Notes: generated from the sequence alone by a model not told the origin. DNA of 62,765 bases from Streptomyces sp. WAC05374 (GCF_004353505.1 NZ_SMNQ01000028.1:1-62765), one strand, 5' to 3'; counted from the first letter of the stretch, positions 43,682-62,765 are shown. Numbers and translations: made by a program.

Positions 43682-44184
43682 CGGCGGAGCCCCTCCTGGA
43701 CCTCGCGTCCCGGCCGGTTCCCACCACGGTCGAGGAGTTCGCCGCGTGCGACGAGTCCGACCTCGAGATCATGGTGCCGTGGACCGGGCCGGGCATCGAC
43801 CCGGAGACCGGCGCTCTGCGGGCGCCGCTGCCGGACACCTATGTCGTCGCCACCTCCGGGGGCTGGCCCAAGCCCAACGCGATGGAGGTCGCCACCGAGC
43901 TGAACCGGGTCCTCCTGGAGGAGCTGTGGGGCCGCGAGGGGCTGATCGCCGCCACCTTCGCCATCTCCCAGAAGTGCTGGATGAGCTCGCGCGCCCTCGC
44001 CGTCTGGGAGGACGAGGACGCCCTGACGGGATTCCTCCAGTCCGAGGGGCACATGAACGCGGTACGCAAGACGAAGAATCTCGCGTACGCCTGGGAAGGG
44101 ACCCGCTGGGTGAGCCATTCGCCGACCCTTCCCACTTTTGATGAGGTACGGGCACGACTGGCCCAGCAGAGGAGGAACAAGTGA
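43678..44184 (+). CDS. Small protein of unknown function, ABM-like barrel suspected
   Basis: 168 residues. About 40 poorly conserved N-terminal residues are followed by a pattern reminiscent of a dimeric alpha/beta barrel: TYVVATSGGWPKPNAMEVATEL, FAISQKCWMSSRALAVWEDEDALTGFLQSEGHMNAVRKTK, AWEGTRWVS. Tryptophan-rich middle and a single Cys. I do not recognise a specific family. It overlaps the P450 stop (ATGA) and is overlapped by the DinB-like start (GTGA), so four consecutive genes are translationally coupled; a role with the P450 or on the same intermediate is likely. Confidence 0.6.
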   Translation: MTAEPLLDLASRPVPTTVEEFAACDESDLEIMVPWTGPGIDPETGALRAPLPDTYVVATSGGWPKPNAMEVATELNRVLLEELWGREGLIAATFAISQKCWMSSRALAVWEDEDALTGFLQSEGHMNAVRKTKNLAYAWEGTRWVSHSPTLPTFDEVRARLAQQRRNK

Positions 44185-44717
44185 CCATCTCCCCGGTGGC
44201 CCCGACCACGGACGCCCTGGGTGCGCATTTGCTCCAGGAATTCGATCTTGCCTACGAGATGATTCTGGAACTCATCGACGGTTTCGACAACGAGACCGCG
44301 CGCACGGCGCCGGAGGGGCACATGCCCGCACTCTGGTTCCTCGGCCACCTGATGTGCTCCAAGGACTATGTGTCCGGGCTCTATCAGGAGGGCGGAATAG
44401 CCCTCTCCCTGGAGTTCTACGACAAGTGGGCCGGCGACTGCGACAAGGTCGACTGGGAGGGCGCCCCGTCGCTGGACGAGATGGTCGGCCTCTACAAGCA
44501 GATCCACCAGCGGCTGCGTGAACTCGTGAGCACGCTGACGGTCGAGGATCTGCACCGCGAGTGCCCCGTGGAGATTCAAGCTCCGCTTGACGATTACTGG
44601 AAGACCCGTCTCGCCAAGCTCGGGTCCGCGCTCTCCCTGGTGCAGATGCACGACGCCTATCACGGAGGCCAACTGGGAAGTCTCCGGGGAGCGCTGGGGA
44701 TGACCGTTCCCTTCTGA
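44181..44717 (+). CDS. DinB/YfiT-like metal-dependent protein
   Basis: 178 residues, mainly helical. Candidate metal ligands sit where the DinB four-helix fold places its His triad: LWFLGHLMCSKDY in helix 2 and MHDAYHGGQLG (HxxxH) in helix 4. Members act as thiol-dependent transferases or hydrolases (mycothiol, bacillithiol) or have unknown roles. In a biosynthetic cluster it could add mycothiol to an electrophilic intermediate or protect against it. Start GTG overlaps the previous stop. Function is not assignable from sequence alone. Confidence 0.65.
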   Translation: MTISPVAPTTDALGAHLLQEFDLAYEMILELIDGFDNETARTAPEGHMPALWFLGHLMCSKDYVSGLYQEGGIALSLEFYDKWAGDCDKVDWEGAPSLDEMVGLYKQIHQRLRELVSTLTVEDLHRECPVEIQAPLDDYWKTRLAKLGSALSLVQMHDAYHGGQLGSLRGALGMTVPF

Positions 44718-44727
44718 GACGATGCCG

Positions 44728-44787
44728 GCCGTTGACGGCAGCGCCGGGTCCGGGCCGCTGGTACAGTCCCGGATTGCCGTCAACGGA
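44728..44787. promoter_or_regulatory. Paired palindromic operators upstream of the glycosyltransferase
   Basis: CCGTTGACGGCA (44729-44740) and TGCCGTCAACGG (44775-44786) are exact 12-bp inverted copies 34 bases apart. Each arm is itself nearly palindromic (GCCGT-tg-ACGGC at 44728-44739; GCCGT-ca-ACGG at 44776-44786), so this can be read as two copies of one operator 48 bases apart. The only gene directly downstream is the glycosyltransferase; a TetR or MarR-type repressor would be a likely ligand. As RNA it could instead form a large stem. Confidence 0.5.
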
Positions 44788-44818
44788 TTTCCCTGTCGTC
44801 GCTAGGAGAAGGTGTTCG

Positions 44819-46009
44819 ATGACATCTCACATCGCGTTCTTCAACTTTCCCGCATTCGGGCACCTGAACCCGACGCTGGGGGTTGTGGCAGAACTCGTCA
44901 AGCGTGGTCACCGGGTCACCTGCACCACCACGGATCACTTCGCTCCGGCCATTGAGTCACTCGGTGCGGAAGCGGTCCGGTACAACTCCGTGTTCGGCCA
45001 GTACTACACAAATCCCTTCACCGCGGAAGCGATTTCCGGAGAGGGGCTGCGCACCCTGGAGGAGTCCCTTTCCCTGGTCGACCAGGTGGAGGGCTTCTAC
45101 CAGGACAACCGACCCGATGTGATTCTCCATGACTTCATGGCGTGGGGCGGGCGTTTCTACGGAGCCACGCGGGACATTCCGGTGATGCGGCTCTTCCCGT
45201 CGTACGGGATGAACGAGCACTTCTCCATCCAGGCCAAGTTCCCCATGGCCGAATTCTCCGACCCGCTGGTCATGGAGATGATCGCCAGGCTCGACGAGAA
45301 GCTCCCCGATCTCGGATTCCCCGGCAAGACGGCCATGGAGTTCTTCATGGAGCCGCCGCAGCGCGGCATCATCTTCCTGCCCCGTGACTTCCACTACGAC
45401 GGGGACACGTTCGACGAGCGGTTCGTCTTCGCGGGGCCCTGCCTCGGCGACCGGTCCGGCTTCCAGGGCTCGTGGCAGCCCGCCTCGCAGGACCGTCCGG
45501 TCCTCCTCATCTCCCTCGGCACGGCCGCCACCGGCTGGCCGGAGTTCTTCAAGACCTGTGTCGAGGCGTTCACCGGCTCCCGCTTCGACGTCGTCATGGC
45601 CGTCGGCGACAACCTCGACCCGGCGGAACTCGCCCCGCTGCCCGCCAACTTCGAGGTCCGGCGCAGCGTCCCGCAGCTCGACGTGCTGCGTCACGCCGAC
45701 CTGTTCATCACGCACGGCGGCATGAACAGCGTCATGGAGTCCCTCTACAACGGGGTGCCGATGGTGGTCAGCCCGCAGATGAGCGAGCAGCGCGCCAACG
45801 GCCTGCGTGTGGAGGAGCTGGGCTTCGGCCGCATGCTCACCCGCGAGGACTTCGGCCTGGAGAGCCTGCGCAAGGCCGTCGACGAGGTGTCGGCGGACCG
45901 GGCGATCGCCGACCGCACCCGCGCCATGGGTGAGCGGATGCGCCAGGTCGACGGCCCCGCCGTCGCCGCGGACGCCATCGAGTCCTACGTGGCCGCGAGC
46001 GGCCGCTGA
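44819..46009 (+). CDS. Macrolide-type UDP-glycosyltransferase (MGT/OleI-OleD-like)
   Basis: 396 residues, GT1/GT-B fold. N-terminal FNFPAFGHLNPTLGVVAELV contains the catalytic base His15; C-terminal donor region SVPQLDVLRHADLFITHGGMNSVMESLYNGVPMVVSPQMSEQRANG. This is the MGT family (OleI, OleD, Mgt) that inactivates macrolides by adding glucose inside the producer. The following secreted beta-glucosidase supports a self-resistance cycle. No deoxysugar genes lie in the window, so attachment of a dedicated sugar is less likely. ATG 44819 follows TAGGAGAAGG (44803-44812). Confidence 0.92.
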   Translation: MTSHIAFFNFPAFGHLNPTLGVVAELVKRGHRVTCTTTDHFAPAIESLGAEAVRYNSVFGQYYTNPFTAEAISGEGLRTLEESLSLVDQVEGFYQDNRPDVILHDFMAWGGRFYGATRDIPVMRLFPSYGMNEHFSIQAKFPMAEFSDPLVMEMIARLDEKLPDLGFPGKTAMEFFMEPPQRGIIFLPRDFHYDGDTFDERFVFAGPCLGDRSGFQGSWQPASQDRPVLLISLGTAATGWPEFFKTCVEAFTGSRFDVVMAVGDNLDPAELAPLPANFEVRRSVPQLDVLRHADLFITHGGMNSVMESLYNGVPMVVSPQMSEQRANGLRVEELGFGRMLTREDFGLESLRKAVDEVSADRAIADRTRAMGERMRQVDGPAVAADAIESYVAASGR

Positions 46010-46011
46010 GT

Positions 46012-46043
46012 TCGAGCCACGCTCAAGCGGACGGGGCGATGAT
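46012..46043 (+). promoter_or_regulatory. Two-heptamer SARP site with -10, promoter of the beta-glucosidase
   Basis: TCGAGCC (46012-46018) and TCAAGCG (46023-46029) are spaced by 4 bases (11-bp period), and exactly 8 bases after the second comes GATGAT (46038-46043), matching the -10 consensus at four of six positions. This is the textbook geometry of a SARP-activated promoter. It begins two bases after the glycosyltransferase stop and faces the beta-glucosidase gene, giving a leader of about 190 bases. Inferred from geometry. Confidence 0.7.
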
Positions 46044-46111
46044 GCCGGTGTGGCATCCCGCGAGTTCCGTCCGCCGCTGTTGACTCGACCGGGCACACTC
46101 CCCGTCACGAC

Positions 46112-46149
46112 ACCGGCCACGTCATTCCCCGCGGGATGGCGTGGCCGGT
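46112..46149 (+). terminator. 17-bp stem-loop in the beta-glucosidase leader
   Basis: ACCGGCCACG (46112-46121) pairs with CGTGGCCGGT (46140-46149), and the stem continues inward for seven more pairs (two G-U) around loop CCGC (46129-46132). A short T-run (46149-46151) follows. It may terminate glycosyltransferase transcripts. Because the SARP-like promoter at 46012-46043 is upstream, it also lies in the leader of the beta-glucosidase mRNA and could attenuate it. Confidence 0.6.
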
Positions 46150-46242
46150 TTCGTCTGTCCGCCCGGTCGGACGCCGGAAGTCCGGGGCGCCGCTGAGTCG
46201 GCGGCTTGCCACACGAATCCGCCTCCGAACGAGGAAGACAGC

Positions 46243-47874
46243 GTGAAAAGACTGATAGGCACATCCTTGGCGGCGGCCCTGCTCGCCGTCGTCCTCACGC
46301 CCGGGGTGAACGCCCACACCGGTACCCAGGAGGGCACGAGCGGTCCGGGGAAGCTGTCCTTCCCCGCCATCGGCTCGGTCTCACAGCCCTCCGGCAAGGG
46401 CAGCTTCCGGTTCGGTGTCTCGAGCTCCGCGACGCAGATCGAGGACCAGAACACCAACAACGACTGGTACCTGTGGTCCAAGCCGGCGCCCGAGGGGCTC
46501 GGCAAGAGCCCGTTCGTCGGTGACGGCGTCGGCGGCTACACGCGGGCCGTCCAGGACGTCGGCCTCGTCGACGACCTCAACGTGGATTCGTACCGCTTCG
46601 GGATCGAGTGGTCCAGGATCGAGCCGCAGCGCGACAAGATCGACGAAGCGGCCCTGGCGCACTACGACAAGCAGCTTCAGGCCCTCGCCGCCAAGGGCAT
46701 CCGCCCGATGATCACCCTTCACCACTTCGCCAATCCCGTATGGGTCGACGACCCGCGCGACCCGGGCTGCGAGAAGGGGCCGAGCGACACCAACCTGTGC
46801 GGCCTGGACCACCCGCAGGGCGGCGAACTGGTCGTCGAGGAGATGGCCGAGTTCGCCAAGCTGGCCGCCGAGCGCTACGGCGCCCGCGTCGACGAGTGGG
46901 TGACCCTGAACGAGCCGATGGTCTACATGACCTTCTCCCACGCGTTCGGGGCCGGCCCGCCCGGAAAGGCGAACCTCAACCCGGCCAACCTGGCCAAGTT
47001 CACCACCGCGCAGCGCCGCTACATCATGGCGCACGTGGCGATGTACCGGGCCATCAAGGCCGTCGACCGGGTCGACGCCGACCGGGACGGCGCGGCCTCC
47101 AGCATCGGCCTGACCGTCGGCGCCCAGGAGTACGTCCCCATCCGCGACGGCAAGGTCAGCAAGGACCCGCTCGACATCGCGGCCCGTGACCGCTACCGCC
47201 AGTACACCGACTACGGCTTCGTCGACGCCCTGTGGCGGGGCACCTTCGACAACAACCTCGACGGAGTCGTCGACGAGCGGCACCCCGAGTGGGCGGGCAC
47301 CCTCGACTGGCTCGGCCCCCAGTCGTACGCCCGCATCGGCGTCTCCGCGCGCGGTGCCTCCGGCGGCGGCAACCCGCCCTACCCGGTGATCGACGTCGAC
47401 CTGTGCACCACGGCGCCCTGCCTCCCCTACCGCGACCCGTCCTACTTCGTGCCCGCCATGGGCTACGAGGCCTCCATGCAGGGGCTGACCGGCGTGCTGC
47501 GCGAGTACGGCAAGCGCTACCGCGGACTGCCGCTGGTGGTGACCGAGTCGGGCATCGCCACCGAGAACGGTGAGCGCCGTTCCCAGCACATCGTGCGCAC
47601 GCTGGAGCAGATCGCCCAGGCGCGCGCCGAAGGCGTCGACGTGCGCGGCTACTACCACTGGAGCCTGCTCGACAACTTCGAGTGGCTGACCGGCTACGCG
47701 GCGCGCTTCGGCCTCTACGAGGTGGACCGCACCACCATGAAGCGCATCCCGACGTCCTCCGTGCCGCTCTACAGCGGGATCGCCGGGTCGCGCGCCGTGT
47801 CACCGCAGACCAGGCGTGAGTTCGGCGGTACAGGGCCGCTCACCCCGGAGACCGCGGGCACCACTGCCCGCTGA
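46243..47874 (+). CDS. Secreted GH1 beta-glucosidase (OleR-like)
   Basis: 543 residues. Sec signal peptide: KR, hydrophobic core LIGTSLAAALLAVVL and a likely cut after PGVNA (about residue 24). Glycoside hydrolase family 1: FRFGVSSSATQIED, DSYRFGIEWSRIEPQ, acid/base Glu224 in TLNEPMVY, nucleophile Glu435 in VTESGIATENG, then YYHWSLLDNFEW. In oleandomycin producers a secreted GH1 enzyme removes the protective glucose outside the cell; beside the MGT-type transferase the same role is inferred. GTG 46243 follows GAGGAAG (46231-46237). A C-terminal Thr/Gly/Pro-rich tail is probably disordered. Confidence 0.93.
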   Translation: MKRLIGTSLAAALLAVVLTPGVNAHTGTQEGTSGPGKLSFPAIGSVSQPSGKGSFRFGVSSSATQIEDQNTNNDWYLWSKPAPEGLGKSPFVGDGVGGYTRAVQDVGLVDDLNVDSYRFGIEWSRIEPQRDKIDEAALAHYDKQLQALAAKGIRPMITLHHFANPVWVDDPRDPGCEKGPSDTNLCGLDHPQGGELVVEEMAEFAKLAAERYGARVDEWVTLNEPMVYMTFSHAFGAGPPGKANLNPANLAKFTTAQRRYIMAHVAMYRAIKAVDRVDADRDGAASSIGLTVGAQEYVPIRDGKVSKDPLDIAARDRYRQYTDYGFVDALWRGTFDNNLDGVVDERHPEWAGTLDWLGPQSYARIGVSARGASGGGNPPYPVIDVDLCTTAPCLPYRDPSYFVPAMGYEASMQGLTGVLREYGKRYRGLPLVVTESGIATENGERRSQHIVRTLEQIAQARAEGVDVRGYYHWSLLDNFEWLTGYAARFGLYEVDRTTMKRIPTSSVPLYSGIAGSRAVSPQTRREFGGTGPLTPETAGTTAR

Positions 47875-47888
47875 CACCGGATCACCTC

Positions 47889-47921
47889 GCGGGGAGCCGT
47901 CCCGTCCGGGGCGGCCCCCGC
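47889..47921 (+). terminator. Probable terminator after the beta-glucosidase
   Basis: GCGGGG-A-GCCG (47889-47899) pairs with CGGCCCCCGC (47912-47921) leaving one bulged A and a 12-base loop, followed by TGATTTCCC. GC-rich stem just after the stop at 47874. The rest of the 97-base gap before the next PKS shows only AGGAAGA (47961-47967) as a ribosome site and no clear promoter. Confidence 0.45.
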
Positions 47922-47971
47922 TGATTTCCCCCGTGTGCCGGAAGTCCGGTCCGACGAGCAAGGAAGAGCAG

Positions 47972-59617
<11,646 letters not shown>

Positions 59618-59636
59618 ACCCGGGAGACCGACGACC

Positions 59637-60932
59637 ATGCTCACGTCCGACCACCTGACCATGACCGACGAAGCGGTGTACGCCGAGAGGGGGGACTACC
59701 CGTACGCCGAGTGGGACCTGCTGCGGCGCGAGGCGCCCGTTTTCTGGTACCGCCCGCCCCAGTTCGAGCCGTTCTGGGTGCTGACCCGCCACGAGGACAT
59801 CGCCTGGGTCTCACGGAACCCGAAGATCTTCTCCAGCGCCCAGCGGATCACGCTGGAGACGCCCGACGCGGTCGAGATGTTCGAGGCGCAGATCGAGCAG
59901 CGCGCCGAGATGTTCGGCCTCACACCGGACCGGCCGCCCGCGCTGTCGTACATGGACTCGCCGCGCCACCGGCACCTGCGCCAGGTGCTGGCCCCCTGCT
60001 TCACCCCCAAGGCGATACGCGACCTCGAGGCCCGCTTCCACGAGCTCGCCGCCGCCTACACCGCCGACTTCGTCGCGATACTCGACGAGGAGGGCGGCGC
60101 CGACGTGGCGCGGCACCTGTCCGGGCGGCTGCCGGTGGCCGCGATCTGCGAGCTCGTCGGCGCGCCGCCGGCCGACTGGGACGACATCTACGCGTGGGCC
60201 CTGGGCGCCACCGGCGCCGCGGACCCCGAGTACCAGCGTGACGGCGAGGACGCCGAGGCCACGTTCACCCGCAACATGACCGCCCTCAACACCTATGTGA
60301 CGGAGCTGGTCCAGAAGCGGATGGCCGAGATCGACGGCACGGGCACCGACATGCTCAGCCGGCTGGTGCGGGCCCGGATCGAGGGCGAGCCGCTGGCGTT
60401 CCACGAGATCCTCTTCACCATCTTCAACCTGCTGGTCGCGGGCATCGAGACGACGCGCAACGCCACCACGGGCGGCATCCGGGCCCTGCTGGAGCACCCC
60501 GAGCAGCTCCGCATGCTGTCCGAGGACCCGTCGCTGATGGACGGCGCGGTCGAGGAGGTCCTGCGCTGGACGACGATCGCCCCGCACTTCGTGCGTACGG
60601 CGAAGCAGGACACGGAGATCGGCGGTCAGAGGATCCGCAAGGGCGAGTGCGTGGTCCTGTGGTACCCGTCGGCCAACCGGGACGAGACCGTGTTCGACGA
60701 CCCGTACCGCTTCGACATCACCCGTGACGCGGGCGCGCAGATCGCGTTCGGCGGGCACGGCGAGCACGTCTGCCTGGGCGCGCACCTGGCCCGGCTGGAA
60801 CTGCGGGCCGTGCTGGGGGCGATCCTCCCGCACCTGCCGTCCCTGGAGATGGTCCGCGCGCCCGAGTTCCGCGTCCTGCACCTCCAGCTCGCCGAGATCC
60901 GGCGGCTCGTGCTGCGGCGCACGGACGGCTAG
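59637..60932 (+). CDS. Cytochrome P450 (second copy)
   Basis: 431 residues, paralogue of the P450 at 42380: same N-terminal YPYAEWDLLRREAPVFWY pattern, I-helix LVAGIETTRNATTGG with the normal acid (Glu271) and Thr, K-helix EVLRW, heme loop FGGHGEHVCLG with Cys379. Expected to be a conventional hydroxylase or epoxidase on the polyketide. It follows the PKS by 19 bases and ends before a strong palindromic terminator. It needs ferredoxin and reductase from elsewhere; none is encoded in the window. Confidence 0.94.
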   Translation: MLTSDHLTMTDEAVYAERGDYPYAEWDLLRREAPVFWYRPPQFEPFWVLTRHEDIAWVSRNPKIFSSAQRITLETPDAVEMFEAQIEQRAEMFGLTPDRPPALSYMDSPRHRHLRQVLAPCFTPKAIRDLEARFHELAAAYTADFVAILDEEGGADVARHLSGRLPVAAICELVGAPPADWDDIYAWALGATGAADPEYQRDGEDAEATFTRNMTALNTYVTELVQKRMAEIDGTGTDMLSRLVRARIEGEPLAFHEILFTIFNLLVAGIETTRNATTGGIRALLEHPEQLRMLSEDPSLMDGAVEEVLRWTTIAPHFVRTAKQDTEIGGQRIRKGECVVLWYPSANRDETVFDDPYRFDITRDAGAQIAFGGHGEHVCLGAHLARLELRAVLGAILPHLPSLEMVRAPEFRVLHLQLAEIRRLVLRRTDG

Positions 60933-60953
60933 CCGCCGGCGGTTCGCCACACG

Positions 60954-60989
60954 GGGGAGGGGCCCGGCCGATCGGCCGGGCCCCTCCCC
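60954..60989. terminator. Bidirectional terminator, perfect 36-base palindrome
   Basis: GGGGAGGGGCCCGGCCGA and its exact reverse complement meet without a spacer at 60971/60972, giving 18-bp arms. It lies between convergent stops of the P450 (60932) and the leftward PKS (61010), where it can end both transcripts. Confidence 0.8.
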
Positions 60990-61009
60990 TTTCCGGCGTC
61001 ACCGGCCGG

Positions 61010-62765
61010 TCAGCGGCCGCTGCCCGCGTCCGGGATCGCCGCCACCAGCTCGGCGGCCATCGCCTCCGGGTTCTCGATCGGCGCGGCGTGCGTGCCCGCG
61101 ATCGTGCGGAGGGTGAACGGGCCGCTGGTCAGCGGCGCCCAGCCGGACTGCACCGCGGCCGGGAGGACCGGGTCCAGCGACGCGCCCACCGCCACCAGCG
61201 GGACGTCCAGCGGGGCACGGCTGTCCGAGCGCAGCAGCTCCTCGTGGTTGCGCGCCATGGTGATGTCGGTGCGCAGGTTGTCGACGTACGCGGCCAGCAC
61301 CTTGTCGTTGGCGAGGAGCGCGTCGGGCAGGATGCCCCGGAACGCCACCGCCAGCTCATCGAGTGCCGCCGCCCCCACCAGTGCCTCGGCCGACTGGAGC
61401 CTCTCCAGCTCCGGCGGCCGCTCCGTGTGCGGCGGCAGCCCGCAGGCCGCGACGACCGAGACGGGCGGGTGGCCGGGCAGCCGGGTGAGCCGGTGCGCGA
61501 TCTCCCAGGCCAGCCAGGTGCCCTGGCTGTGCCCGTACAGGACGACGGGCACGTCGAGCCGGCCGGCCAGCGCCGCGGTGACCTCGTCGGCCACCACCGC
61601 GGCGTCCAGCAGGGGCGCCTCGTCCTTGCGGGCCTCGCGGCCGGGAAGCTGGAGCCCCAGCAGCTCGACGCCCTCCGGCAGGTGGCGGATCAGCGGCACG
61701 TGGGAGTCGGTCGTGCCGCCGCTGCCCGCGATGCCGAGCACCCGCGCGTACGGCCGCCCGGCGGGCTTGAGCACCCGCAGCCAGGGACTGGCGGACGTCC
61801 CCGCGGCTGCGCCCCGCCCGTCGGCCCCGTCGTCGTCGGCGACCGCGTCCGGCACCAGGCCGGCCAGCACGTAACGGGCGATGCCGGTGCAGCCGGTGGG
61901 ACGCAGCAGCACCTCCGACGGGACGCCGACACCGGTACGGCGGGCGATCGCCGCGCGCAGCCCGGCCGCCAGCAGCGAGTCCAGGCCGAGCTGCTGAAGG
62001 GCCTGCGACGGCGGCACCTCGCCGGGCGCCCTGCCCAGCAGGACGGCCGTCTCCTCCCGCAGGAGGGCGACCACCGCGTCCAGGCGGCCGGCCGCGTCCA
62101 GACCGGCGATCATGTCCCGGAACCGGTCCGTGACACCACCGCCGGGCGTCTCCCGGTCCGCCCCGTCGCGCCCGGACGGCTCACCCAGCTTCCCGTGCCA
62201 GGACGCCAGGTACGGCAGCAGGCCCGCCAACTGGTCGCGCAGCTCCTCCGGTACGTCGAGGAGGTCGGCCACGGCCGACGCCTCCCCCTGCCGGGCGGCC
62301 CGCCAGAACGGCTCCTCGGCCGCTGACGTGCCCCCCGCCCCGCCGGAGGCCCGGTGCGCCCAGTACCGCTCGCGCTGGAAGGCGTAGGTGGGCAGCGGGA
62401 CCAGGGTCCCGGACCCGGCGCCCAGCGCCCGGTCCCAGTCGACGTCGTACCCGTGGACGTGCAGCAGGGCGACGTTGCGCAGGAACTGGGCGGTGGTGCC
62501 GCGCTCACGGGCGAGCGTGCCGGCGACGACGCCGCCGCGCGCCGCGGTCGCGTCGGCCATGGGCAGGCCCAGCACCGGGTGCGTGGACACTTCGACGAAG
62601 ACGGTGTGCCCGTCCTCGACGAGCCGGTCGAGCGCCTGGTCGAAGCGGACGGTGTCGCGGAGGTTGCGGTACCAGTAGGCGGGGTCGAGGGGTTGGTGGT
62701 GGGGTTGGCCGGTGACGGTGGAGTAGAGGGGGATGCGGGGGGTGCGGGGGCGGATGCCTTCCAGT
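61010..62765 (-). CDS. C-terminal part of a second TE-terminated PKS (AT-ACP-TE)
   Basis: Open from the window edge to the stop at 61010. Visible order: last part of an AT (from IPLYSTVTGQP through VRFDQALDRLVEDGHTVFVE, post-AT motif PTYAFQRERYW), a linker of about 110 residues (including FWRAARQGEASAVADLLDVP), an ACP with LGLDSLL (Ser near 61978) and a TE with LYGHSQGTWLAWEIAHRL (Ser near 61527). No KR between AT and ACP. The TE shares LIRHLPEGVELLG, PGREAR and the terminal THAAPIENPEAMAAELVAAI with the TE of the 31224 synthase, so the two release domains are paralogues. It ends a separate assembly line running left from outside the window, convergent with the other genes. Confidence 0.93.
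   Translation of the reverse strand, partial: LEGIRPRTPRIPLYSTVTGQPHHQPLDPAYWYRNLRDTVRFDQALDRLVEDGHTVFVEVSTHPVLGLPMADATAARGGVVAGTLARERGTTAQFLRNVALLHVHGYDVDWDRALGAGSGTLVPLPTYAFQRERYWAHRASGGAGGTSAAEEPFWRAARQGEASAVADLLDVPEELRDQLAGLLPYLASWHGKLGEPSGRDGADRETPGGGVTDRFRDMIAGLDAAGRLDAVVALLREETAVLLGRAPGEVPPSQALQQLGLDSLLAAGLRAAIARRTGVGVPSEVLLRPTGCTGIARYVLAGLVPDAVADDDGADGRGAAAGTSASPWLRVLKPAGRPYARVLGIAGSGGTTDSHVPLIRHLPEGVELLGLQLPGREARKDEAPLLDAAVVADEVTAALAGRLDVPVVLYGHSQGTWLAWEIAHRLTRLPGHPPVSVVAACGLPPHTERPPELERLQSAEALVGAAALDELAVAFRGILPDALLANDKVLAAYVDNLRTDITMARNHEELLRSDSRAPLDVPLVAVGASLDPVLPAAVQSGWAPLTSGPFTLRTIAGTHAAPIENPEAMAAELVAAIPDAGSGR

Noticed and set aside
46112..46149. A riboswitch in the beta-glucosidase leader
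   Set aside because: It is one simple stem-loop without conserved aptamer-like junctions; terminator or attenuator is the more economical reading.

Overview
High-GC actinomycete DNA, almost certainly Streptomyces or a close relative. The evidence is codon choice dominated by G/C third positions, GTG starts, SARP and gamma-butyrolactone-receptor-type regulators, and a single TTA (bldA-type) leucine codon that sits in a pathway regulator. Apart from the first 284 bases (the C-terminal end of an acyl-CoA carboxylase beta subunit), the whole window looks like one large polyketide / polyketide-peptide biosynthetic locus. It continues past the right edge.

Layout. (1) 364-2797: GBL-receptor-type TetR, SARP, second TetR, with a TTGACA promoter overlapped by a palindrome before the SARP. 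(2) 2975-9349: a tandem-ACP protein, a degenerate ketosynthase with a trans-AT-PKS-style flanking region, an Sfp-type PPTase, a flavin reductase and a LuxR/LAL regulator carrying the TTA codon. (3) 9357-14469: extender/starter supply: a fused 3-hydroxyacyl-CoA dehydrogenase, crotonyl-CoA carboxylase/reductase (ccr), a type II thioesterase and a KAS III. (4) 14481-18102: two more SARPs and two more type II thioesterases. (5) 18099-25125: a block that looks like type II (aromatic) polyketide tailoring: two FAD monooxygenases, two SnoaL/NTF2-like proteins, an acyl-CoA ligase, an ABM-type small monooxygenase and a didomain aromatase/cyclase, but no KS-alpha/CLF pair. (6) 25315-31162: a complete methoxymalonyl-ACP pathway, unusual in that its AT, carrier protein and FkbM-type O-methyltransferase are fused. 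(7) 31224-41489: a PKS-NRPS megasynthase (KS-AT-ACP-C-A-PCP-KS-AT-ACP-TE) whose A-domain specificity residues point to glycine. (8) 41482-44717: a catalytically degenerate alpha/beta hydrolase, a P450 with an altered I-helix, an ABM-like small protein and a DinB-like protein. (9) 44819-47874: a macrolide-type glycosyltransferase and a secreted GH1 beta-glucosidase, the oleandomycin-style inactivation/reactivation pair. (10) 47972-60932: a PKS (ACP-KS-AT-AT-KR-ACP-KS-AT-DH-KR-ACP) and a second P450. (11) 61010-62765: the C-terminal end of another, convergent PKS that also ends in a thioesterase.

How the genes may work together (inference). The 47972 PKS, starting from its N-terminal carrier protein, could build a short chain and pass it through its C-terminal tail to the coiled-coil N-terminus of the PKS-NRPS. 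That enzyme would add a branched (alkylmalonyl-type) unit, glycine and a methylmalonyl unit before TE release. KAS III, the dehydrogenase and Ccr plausibly supply the alkylmalonyl unit, and the 25315-31162 operon supplies methoxymalonyl-ACP. A second TE-terminated line and the aromatic tailoring set imply either a second chain joined to the first or two overlapping pathways. Three SARPs, two GBL-receptor-like TetRs, a TTA-containing LuxR and at least two exact 11-bp-period SARP heptamer arrays suggest layered control. I do not recognise the product.
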